Source: Intoshia linei (Eukaryota > Orthonectida > Rhopaluridae). Taken from it: a stretch of DNA of 64,000 nt. The stretch lies in assembly GCA_001642005.1 (NCBI GenBank), contig LWCA01000021.1:1-64000 (forward strand), given 5' to 3'. Position 1 is the first letter of the stretch; every line of letters starts with the position of its first letter. Made by a program: the position numbers and the translations under genes. Below the pieces are notes generated by a model. The model was given only the letters and a program-made list of their open reading frames with translations, was not told the DNA's origin and searched no databases. Shown piece after piece: positions 49,701 through 59,700 of the stretch.

Positions 49701-52700
49701 TTCACTAAATAACAGTTCGATAGTTTGTTAATTAATAATAATATTTAAATTTAAAAATTTTTTCACATTGTTCATAAGGCCACACTTTCCGACATCTGGT
49801 TAAGTCTTAGACTAAGACTTAAAATTTCTCAAGGATGAAAGAAATACAATATAACTAAATTATGTTTTAAATTTATACCATTTTATTGGCCCTCGATTGG
49901 TGGGCCCCTAGTCCAGTGGTTTCCAAACTTTATCCACCTTATTTTTTGTAATTGTTTTTGTGGTTCACCGAAAATGTATTATATTCTTGTTTTAAACTAG
50001 GCATACTATTACAAAATTGTATAAGGAATTTTATATTTTATGTATATTATAATTTCGTGGTTCAATTAAAATAAAATTTCATTTAGGGTGAATGATTTAT
50101 CTACAAACGTTTACTACAATCTACAATCGGATAGAAAAAATAGTGGTATTTTTTACTTTATTTATATTGTATATTGTGTTATAGAGGAAAATTTTAAATG
50201 TGAAGATAAAATAGCGCACCGAGAATTATTTTTTACTGAATCGACTGAAATGTATTCAGCCTTATTAATTCGGTAATTTTTGATTTATATTAATTTGCAA
50301 ACTGGTCTGGTGTAGTCCTTTAAATGTTTTTTGCTCTCTGTTGAAGATTAAAAATTTCTTAGAAGAATGACATGGAAAAATATTTTATTCAAAAAAATTT
50401 TACTTTTACTTTACTTTTTATTTATAATAAGGTTAAATAGTCTTAATAAAGTCACCTGAAGTCGATTTTTATAAATTCGATATTTCTATAACAGTTTTTC
50501 AGGTGAGGTTTTATCGAAAATTTAACTTTCGGAATTGAGTTCTTCAAAGTCAAAAATTACAATTATTCTTCTTTTTTTTTTTTTTTAAATCAAACGAATT
50601 ATTGAATTATAAAAAATACACAATCTGATAAGGATTTTAAAATTATCAACATTATGATACATTTCAAAATTTTATATCTTCACTGCTATAAACGAAAATT
50701 ACCTTTTGAAAAATTTTTTATATTTATTCCAATATTGGTAAAATTCTCCCGAAATATGCTTTTAAAATGCTGAGTCCGTTAATTATTGATAAAAAATATT
50801 TTTAACTTATCGAAAGCAGATACTAAATATGTACCATCACATTAAAAAAGAAAATATCGCTTTATTTATAATTTTATTTTTTCTGGGATTTAAGTTATTT
50901 ATGATAATTTTTAGGGTTGTACTGTTTTGACTTTATTTTTAAGATTATACACTCATTCTCTAATAAATTTAAAAAATGACGATAGAAAATTATTAAACTA
51001 TTATTAAAGGGGTTCAGTGTAAAGTTTTTGTTTTTTTTCTAAAATTTTTCGTCGTGGGCCGATACAAAATAATACTTTGTAAATTTACATTGATGCATTT
51101 GAATTTTATCATTTTTATTTAGAGGAAAAGTCAATGTAATGAATTTTGATAACATTTCGGTTGTTTATAAAGATTTCAAATCATCAATCGATACTTATTA
51201 TTCAATTTACAATTATAATACTGAAACTAAAAGATTATCAACAAGAGATGGACAAGTTCGAATCGGTAAAAGCCAACAAGCCGACATTCCGGATCTTGTA
51301 GATAAATCAGAAATTTCAAACACATTACCTAACCAAAAATGTCACAAATCAGAATCGATGAGTGTTTTAGTATGGGAACCCAACAAAATTTCAAACGTTG
51401 AACTTAAAAAATATATTACATCTGTCCGTAAACTTTCTCAAAATTGTGCTTCAGTTGAACCTTATATTGCTCAATATAGAGCTATCAAAGATCCATACGT
51501 TTTACCCTTTATTTCCAAGTCTGACGACATTGCAAATCATTATGATCGTGTCAGAATTGATGATATTTATGAGCTTTCTCTTGAAACGGTATTTTGATTT
51601 TTGAAATTCATAATTTATTATAAAAAATTTAATAGTTTCATAATTTCGTATGTCATTATAGTTTTATGAGACTGGACCATAATTTTTGATATGGGTCTCA
51701 TTTAAAATAAATACATCAATAAATCCCTGTCTATTTATTAAATATATACTCTTTACGTTGAAAATATAACTTTAGTGTTTATAACCTTTAAATAACGTAA
51801 TTTAATAATTAAAAAAATCTATCTTATTTTGTATTTTTTTTGAATTATTATTTTGTAAGTTTATTTGATTCTCTATGTGTCGCAATCTTTTAGTTACAAC
51901 ATCAATATTGAATGTACATGATATAGTATGTGAAATTATTTAAATTTGATAATTGCCCTTCTTGGGTGTTCAATTATTTTTATTGGATTTATTTTTAATT
52001 TTAAATTTATATAATATTTTTTTTAGTTGTTTAATCAAAACTATAAAACCGATAAAGCACTGAAAATAATAAGAAAAACTGAATTTCCAAAGTCGTTAAA
52101 TGAAATTTGGTCATTGGAGGATGTGAAAAAATTTGAAAAAGGTATACGTCAATATGGAAAAGACTTTTTTCGTATCCACAATGAACATTTGAAACATAAA
52201 AACCCATCCGAGTTAATTGAATATTATTATTATTGGAAAAAATACCAAGTTGAAGGTCCAACAAAAAATAGAAGATATAGAGCAGTTAATCCTTATAAGA
52301 GATTTAGGCGAATTCAAAATCAAATTGATTCAGGTTTTTTTTAATTTTATACTAAATGGGTGTTTAGGTAATAGTGTTTGTCAAATTTTTTTTCACAAAC
52401 TCTAGATCAGGGATTCTTAAAGTGGCCGATTTTCAGTTAGGATGATTTGGGTGATTTAAAAATATGATATGACGTGGGCGTGATGAATTTTTTGGTAGGT
52501 GGAAATTTTTATTGCAAGTTTGGAATCCATTGAGATAAACAGTAACACAGTAATAAATATATAATTTTCATTAATATTAAATATCGAATTTGGAAATACC
52601 TCAGATTCAGTTGTATCAAAAAAAGATTGGTTAATTAATAATTTTATTTTATTATTATTAAGAAATTATTAAATAAACATTACAACGTAGTCGAAATTTT

Positions 52701-55700
52701 TTTCAAGTGGCGTTGAAAAAATATATCGCTAAAAAGGTAGACCAAATTAGTTTGGGAACTCTTGCTCTACATCATTTTTCTACGGACCTTTGGATAAATT
52801 TCGGATTTTAATATTATTATATCAGTTACATGCTGCTGTCGAAATGGTTTAGTCATTTGTACAGCCTAAAACTTAAAGTATGAAATATATATTTACTTAA
52901 CTTATTTTTGACTCTTTATTTTTTAAGTCCTTATTAACGGAATTTATGTTAGCGGAGATTTAATTCAATTCAATCGGATTTATTTTTTCTTAACTAATTT
53001 GTATGAATTAAAAATTCTCTTAATAAAAATGTACCTCTAAATCTCTATAATCTACTTTTAATGCTTATTATAAACAAAAACTCACTTGCCCATTTCATTT
53101 TTTTACTAATTAAAAGTCCATTTATTACGTTTTTTATCAAATTTTTCATGAACACTTAAAAAACTCATAATAATAAGAAATGTGTCAATTTAATGGTTTT
53201 TATTTAAAAAAATTAAATTACGTTAGCAAGCTAGTTACTATGGGATTTTCTTAATTCAAAATTAAGTTAATACGGACTTTGACTATATATTGATAAATTT
53301 TTTTACTTTTAAAACCTGTCATCCAGTGGCCTGGTCTTATTCTTACCGCGGTTTTCAGTTTAGATGTTTTTTAAAATTAGGTCAACAGTAAATTTATAAT
53401 GTCAAGTGTTTTTTTAATTTTTAAGTGTTGGTTATATTTACCATGTAGTGTGTTACTATTAGTAACGTTTTTGAAAATAAGGTGAAGAATAAAATATATT
53501 TTTTTTAATAAACTTTGTAATAAAATAAATTTAATAAAATTTAAAATAATATAATATAATAACTAAATAATTGGTAACAAAAATGAAAAAACTTTTGGAA
53601 ACATGTAAGTTTGAGATGAGAGTTTTCAATTAATTATAAATTAAAACTTTGTTAAATTTAGACGATCAAACTTCCACTAGTGAATGCAGTGAAACCGAAG
53701 AAATTGACGGCAAAATTAAGGAACACAACGGATATTATTGTCGAAACTGTTTCACTATAGGTAGAATAAATAAAACTGAAAATAATGTATAAATTAGTAT
53801 CTAAAAATTGGCACCACTCAGGATTTGATAGAAAATTATTTTGTTTCAAATGCAGAATCTATTTTAAACAATACGGCACAGCCCGTCAAGTTGACGAAAA
53901 TAAATGTGCTCCCCAGAGCTCGGATATATTTGTAACATTAAATGAACAATACCACACACCAAAACGTTATCTGCGGTCACGAAAAGTCCGTAAAGGTAAA
54001 CGAAGAGGTCCTAAAAAGAAGGAAAACTATGCAGAAACGCCTCTTATTGTTCAACCAAAATCGCCAATTTCTAGTACGAGTGTTAGTAGTACAGACGGCA
54101 AGATATCGGAAAATGAAAATTCTAGAGATTTTCCTAAACTTGAATGTGAAGAAACATTGAAAACATATGAAAAAATGGACGTTGTGGATGAAAGGTTAAA
54201 ATATATCTGTAATTCGTCTTTAATTAGTTGTTTCTTTAAAAATATAAACGTGGAATGCAATCCGTATTCAGACAAAAATGATATAACTGACAATGTAAAT
54301 TCAAAAATCCAAGAAATTAAGTTCAATGGAGTTAAAATGAAGGACCAAAAGGAAAACATTAAAATTGAAACAAAAAGCATTGATAATGGAAATGCATCTA
54401 AAACTGAACAAAAAAAAATAAAACTTGATAAATCAAATGATTTGAAAGCAAAAATTAAAAAGTCTGAAACTGTGGATAATGTGGAAAAATCTGATAAATT
54501 AAATAAATGTATAGAGATGGAAACTGACAAATTATCAAATGTAAAATTTAATATTGATATTGAAATGAAACCTGTTACCAGTAAAAGCGTTGCAAATGCA
54601 AACATTGGTGAAAAATTTGATATTAAACGAAATGTGCAACGTTCAAAAACCCCTCCTTTAACACCCAATGTCCACAAAAAGGATAAAGTCGATGCTAATG
54701 AAACTGCTTTAAATTTAGTTATTAAAAATAAATGTACCAAAAAACAAAAGATGGATAAATTTGAATATGATGTCAAAAATTTTAAACGGACTAAACTCAA
54801 AATTTATAAGTCTAAACATTCTGCGTAAGTTTAATATTTTTTATTTTGAAAAATTTAAAATACAAATTGTAATTAATTTTCGTTTAGATTCCATCTAATT
54901 CGCAACATTACAAACCAAAGCGATACGTCATGTTGTCGAACCGATGTGTATTTTCAAGGAAATGAAAAAATTAATCACGTTTTGAACTCTCAAAAAACAA
55001 ATACCGAGTTAATGTACGCTGTAAAGGTAATGTATTGAACTCTAATTATAACGTGTAAAATTACGAATTATAATGTTATTTTTAGGATAAAAATGAAACC
55101 GAACTTCAACGATCTAATCAAATGTCTATTATGACGCCGGGGAATCAATCCAACACTTCACTGAATAATATCAATCAAAAGGGAAATGCAGCGACATTAA
55201 ATTATTACAATCAATTGGCAATGAAAATTCTTGAATCAAAGGATGGAATGAATCCGGGACCTGCCCCAAGAAAAACACATTTGAATTATTACATGAAAAA
55301 CAAGAATGATGAAAAATTGGAGTAATTTTCCCATTGTCAAATTTAATTTAAATTTAGAATGTATTACAAAAGTCTAATGACAAATAATCCAAATAATCCA
55401 ATTAATTGTAATTTATTCATTCAATTGTTTATAAAAATGTTTAGACGGCAATTATAATTCTTCGGTTGGTGATTACAAAAGCCAGGTAATGGGATTACCC
55501 GAAAAAAGCAAATCTGCTGTACCTTTTATGCAACCTATGGATTATTTGCACAAAAAAGATTTGAAAATGGCTACAGATCAGAACATATTGAAAGGAACAG
55601 AACAAACTAATTTTAATCCCTTTATTCACAATATGATGAATAAACCTGATAATTTCTACCACCCGGGTCGCATGGATCCAAGATACGCAAATAGCATTCC

Positions 55701-56076
55701 CAATATTATGAACCCTCAGTACAACAACATGCAAATGCAAAATCAATTTCCAATCAATGTCAATCTTTTGAAAAACGACAATCAAAATTATGCCAATAAT
55801 CAAACTCACAGTTCAAATAAACTAATGACTGACTATCTTAAAGCTATTCAAACTCAAAATATGCAATTTCCAGTATATCCTAGTCAATCTCAAAATTTAA
55901 ACCAAAACCCAACTACAAGTCAAAACCTCACCCAAAATCAAAATGAAGCTTACTGTCAATATATATTAAGTCAAATGAAAGAATTTGAAAACCAACCTAA
56001 AAATTTTGTCAGCATGTCGGATTTAGCAAATTACCTCAACATGCGCAATAAAGACAAAAAGTACAATTATAAATGA
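43701..56076 (+). CDS. RERE: RERE/atrophin-type transcriptional corepressor (BAH-ELM2-SANT-GATA)
   Basis: Thirteen exons: 43701-44091, 44209-44279, 44330-44373, 50087-50145, 50185-50272, 51123-51588, 52027-52333, 53662-53760, 53798-54824, 54888-55026, 55086-55321, 55358-55407 and 55445-56076. All phases agree; 1202 residues. Domains in order: BAH (about 128-215; YQIGDNIYIDIKRPECPYKI, NKRDNVFV, HRELFFTES), ELM2 (about 220-285; LSTRDGQVRIGKSQQADIPDL less its last residue), SANT (about 395-450; WSLEDVKKFEKGIRQYGKDF, YYYWKKYQ), a GATA-type zinc finger (about 500-535; CRNC-x18-CFKC with SKNWHHSG), a basic AT-hook-like patch (KVRKGKRRGPKKKE), a Lys-rich linker, and an Atrophin-domain start (TNQSDTSCCRTDVYFQGNEK). 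Vertebrate RERE has this order; such proteins recruit histone deacetylases in the nucleus. The Gln/Asn/Met-rich C-terminus replaces the Pro-rich tail of vertebrates. Exon 1 starts near a splice acceptor, implying an upstream non-coding exon; the start ATG is a choice among several. Confidence 0.92.
45870..46220 (-). repeat. Inverted R1-related segment
   Basis: CTGATAAAGTGACGCCTTTA then TGGTCAAAAAA is the reverse complement of the R1 CCGTGAAGGCGTCACTTTATCAG-type core (compare 6245-6275). ATTGATCCTACAATTTC near 46198 is the inverted form of GAAATTGTAGGATCAAT at 36420. It lies within the large RERE-like intron. Confidence 0.6.
46330..46515. mobile_element. MITE family E
   Basis: Ends TCCGTTTCCGAAATGACGTT and AGGGAATTTAACCCCTG. 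The interior ATTTTATAATTTATTACCGG and GTCCACCGTGCGAAAAGTGA match the inverted copy at 21180-21346. Boundaries are accurate to within a few bases. Confidence 0.55.
52408..52764. mobile_element. hAT-type MITE, family G, in RERE-like intron 7
   Basis: The left end is CAGGGATTCTTAAAGTGGCC and the right end AATTAGTTTGGGAACTCTTG. Flanks CTCTAGAT and CTCTACAT agree at 7 of 8 positions. The right end resembles, in inverted form, the start at 40704 (CAGGGGTTCCCAAACCCATT), so the two belong to one family. Non-coding, 357 bp. Confidence 0.75.
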
Positions 56077-56171
56077 TCCCATTCCCTCAATCATTATTGT
56101 ACATTTCTTGAGCCATTTTTATGTTTAAGTTTAATTTGATTGTAACATAATAGTGTAATTTACATTTTTTA

Positions 56172-56177
56172 AATAAA
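56172..56177 (+). terminator. Polyadenylation signal, RERE-like gene
   Basis: AATAAA lies 96 nt after the RERE-like stop codon, a typical distance for a short 3' UTR, and about 180 nt before the start codon of the next gene on the same strand. Confidence 0.6.
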
Positions 56178-56355
56178 ATCATACTTAATTTTGTTTTAAT
56201 TTTTTAATCAATTTTTTTTACGTTGGATTGAACCTAGTACATTATGGATATATCGATTTTAAATTTTAATGTAAATAAGACTTAGTAGTGTATATTTAAT
56301 GAGTTAATCAATGCAATACGAGTGAAATATTACAATTTTCATTTTTTTAAATAAA

Positions 56356-56724
56356 ATGAACAATTCCAAGTGTATCGACAATTCTTTGTTATCACGGGAC
56401 TATTCAGTTTACGGGTCACCGGTTCCTACTCAAGGTGACGAAAATATGGACAGAATGACTAGTTTCAAATCGGGACCTTCAATAAGTATTCAAACCGAAA
56501 GTGACGACGTTTCAAAAGTTGACGCTACCAAAAGTGACACTGAAATACCAAGTGAATCTAAGAGACGCTTTACGTATTCTAACCAAGAAACTATTACTAC
56601 CAAGACATCGTCTATCAAAGGAATAGGCAAAAGTTTAACCATTGATGCTTCCGTTAAATTACAAGTACAGGAAAATGGAAGAATTGTCGCGCACAATTTA
56701 ATTAGCAAGGAACGAAAAAAATAA
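56356..56724 (+). CDS. Small unidentified protein, 122 residues
   Basis: A single open exon begins ATG in the context AAATAAAATGAAC and ends at TAA. The protein is hydrophilic and Ser/Thr/Lys-rich: early SLLSRDYSVYGSPVPTQG, a middle SKVDATKSDTEIPSESKRR, a C-terminal SIKGIGKSLTIDASVKLQ and a basic tail ISKERKK. No signal peptide, membrane segment or known motif is visible. The regular, non-repetitive composition and an AATAAA at 56743-56748 support a real gene rather than a chance ORF. It sits 280 bp after the RERE-like stop on the same strand and its stop is 36 bp from the stop of the convergent PIP kinase gene. No function is proposed. Confidence 0.55.
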   Translation: MNNSKCIDNSLLSRDYSVYGSPVPTQGDENMDRMTSFKSGPSISIQTESDDVSKVDATKSDTEIPSESKRRFTYSNQETITTKTSSIKGIGKSLTIDASVKLQVQENGRIVAHNLISKERKK

Positions 56725-56742
56725 CAAAGAAATATATGTAAC

Positions 56743-56748
56743 AATAAA
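56743..56748 (+). terminator. Polyadenylation signal of the 122-residue gene
   Basis: AATAAA occurs 19 nt beyond the stop codon. The cleavage site would fall inside the last coding exon of the convergent PIP kinase gene, so the two mRNAs are predicted to overlap at their 3' ends. Confidence 0.45.
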
Positions 56749-56760
56749 AAGTTTAAATGG

Positions 56761-59700
56761 TTACATTTTTTTTAAATTATCAGTAATTGTGTCTTGTAGA
56801 TTTGACACGCAGATAATGTAATTATTCATTGCTTCAATAAATCTATTTTTATATTGTTCCGGTTCAATTATGGTGGGTTCTAAATTAAAGGATTTAGATT
56901 TACAACATGTAAGAATACGTTCATTTCCGCTGATTGTAAAAGTCGATTTCAGGACATTTTCCATCCGTTTGGGCCAAGTATAAAGACCAATATAATCTTA
57001 CATGTTATTTATGTATTAATATTAAAAGTACCTACTATTCCTATGGACAAAATATTTTTTTGAGGGTTTATTCCCAATAGAAAGGAATAGTCAATTATAG
57101 ATTGACTTAGGAAAAAATCTGTATCGCCTTTGAGGGCTTTATCTAGTTTTTTTTTCGTTTCTTTATCAATATAAATGGGATTACGAATGCCGTCTAAAAA
57201 TTCAAGTATAATGGAAAAGTTTGCCAATAGACTTTAATCTGTCAACTCATACATTTCGAGAACATTCAAGTGTATATAATTATATACATCCATTATTGAT
57301 TAAATTAAATCATCAATAAACATTTTCAACTGAAAGGACTCAAAATAACTAATGTAATGACTAGGTTATTTACCCTGGGGAAATTTAATATATATTATTA
57401 TGAATTTCGATTGCAATTGTCAAAATAAATTTATAGCCAACAATGCTTATTATACTTAAGTAACATTATTTTAATTAGTAATGTTAACAGTCATCTAATG
57501 CTAACATTAACTTTTATTCAATTTGCATAGTGTAAATTGGAAAACATAATTTTAGAGATTCTGTTGCAGTTGGAGGGATTATAGTTGAGTAAATTTTGAT
57601 TACAAATTCGAAATTTACCAACCTTAAATTTTTAACAAATTTTGTAAATCAAATTTTCGCAGTTAAAAAAATATAATAATTGCATGTTATGTTTGTAAGT
57701 CAATGTAAAGTTTTAGTTAAAGCAGGGGTTCTCTACGTGGGCCACAGAAAATTTTCAACATTAAAAAAAATTTGGTGTATTAAGCCATAAAATTGCTAAC
57801 CAAAACAAAATCTATAAATGCATAATGAATTTGAAATATAAATTTGGAATTATGGTTTACAGATCTTCAAAACTTTGAACCAAATGATGCAACCAGTCCT
57901 GAACTAACTGAAAAACTCTTGGACTTAAAAGAAGATTTGAAATTAGTAAGACGAATAGAACAGGAAGGTGTATTTTGATTTATGGGAATTCAAGAATCAA
58001 ATCCAACTGTGTTTGATTATGTTCAACCATACATTATTGCTTTTCCTACAACATGGCTTGTAGAAGCTAGATTTTCAGCAGTAGTCAATATTTTTAGTAA
58101 GAAGAGGTCAAAATTGGATGTGAATAACCGAGTAATAATGCGATTAAGATTGAATAAACTAATAGAAATTGATTACAATTCATTGTGCAACAAACACCAT
58201 CCCAAGGCAGTCACTAACTAGTATAAATTTAAATTTAAATTTAATTGTTGATTATTATTTTTTAATACTTTTCTTGATACTTCAAAATTTAAATAAAGGT
58301 AAATAAATAAAAGTAGATATTTTAAGGTTTTTTAAGGAGGGCCATGGCCTAAAAAAGGTTGAGAACCGCTGAGTTAAAGTATAAACTTTTGTATTGTGCC
58401 ATGTAACTAAACCCTAATAAATGTAAATAATTTTATTTAAAGGTTTTGTAAAAAATGATATGTGTATTAATAATAAAATTACATTCAGTAAAATTTTGAT
58501 CCAAAAGCACGTTTTGTTGAGAATTATTATCAAGAGTAGCATCCAAATTATATTTTGCAAATCTATTTCGCTTCGAACCTTTTAAATCAAATATCTATAA
58601 TAAACCAATAAAAAATTATTATTAGTTGATATTTGCATAGTGTTTAAATTAGTTTGAGGGTAAAAATAAATTTTTTTATAAAATTTTGACAGATTCGAGG
58701 TAAAAACTAATGAACCCTGAACGGGGCACTTTTCCAGTTATTCGTTGCATGTACCTGACCATAAATTTTTTTTTTGATTACAATTAGCAAATCATGACCA
58801 GTATCCCCTCTAATCTGGGGATATATCACTAAATGCATATACACAGTCTGATATGGGACGTTTCAGAAAAACCAAGAAAATATCGGAACTATAATTATTC
58901 TCACGGGCCATTTCAATCCAACATCCAATAATATATATATTAAATAATTTTTTAAATTTGTTTTCATAAATATCCTGAGTCATATAAAGTAAAAGTTGCT
59001 AAAAATGTGTCTGTTTGAGAATTCTTTGATACAAAAAAGTGTCCCACGAGATTCAAAAATTCGCCGATCCCTGATGCATATTGTTAAATGAGTACCAATA
59101 TAAAATTTAAGTAAAAAAATAAAAGAAATAAACAAATTGAAACTTTTTCAATTTTTAGAAAATTAATTGTCTATCCCTACTCATTGCAGGACACTAATCC
59201 ATAATACATATTATTAAATAATAATGTAGAATATTAAATCAACCTTTGAAATATTTTGATTATAAAAGACATTTTCTAATATGATAACGTATTCATTGTA
59301 ATATGGCTTCGACATAATATCATTTGGTTTGATTTTAACTTTAAAAATCCCCAATATTAATGAAATGCACGTATTCAGCTAAATGACCAATATCAACAAA
59401 TGTAAACACTATAAAATACATGAATGACGTATCACCGTTTGGGGCAATAGATAAAATAGATTATTTAAAGATAATAAATAAAAATAGTTTTTTATTTTTT
59501 TCATTTTAACAATTATAAAAATTAAACCTACTTTATTAACCGTACTCGGTAAAATAAATTATAAAGAAACTCTAAAAAATACACGATAGTAATGTAAAAC
59601 TTACAATTTTTTTCTAGTTAATTGTAAAAATTTACTATCATTAGTAAAGAATCATTAATAATCCCAAATGATGAATAATCCTACCATAAATAAACAATGA

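Larger units (their letters stand above)
44374..50086 (+). other. 5.7-kb intron splitting the BAH domain of the RERE-like gene
   Basis: The intron is far longer than the 36-120 nt of most introns here. It holds an inverted R1-like segment (about 45870-46220), a family E MITE (about 46330-46515) and a hAT-type end at 49915 (CAGTGGTTTCCAAACTTTAT). The remainder is A+T-rich with no exon-like ORFs. Confidence 0.6.

Noticed and set aside
54051..54800. 249-codon antisense ORF within the largest RERE-like exon
   Set aside because: It is the shadow of the Lys/Asp/Asn-rich coding strand, giving a Phe/Leu/Ser-rich antisense translation. The sense frame is supported by splice phases and domains.
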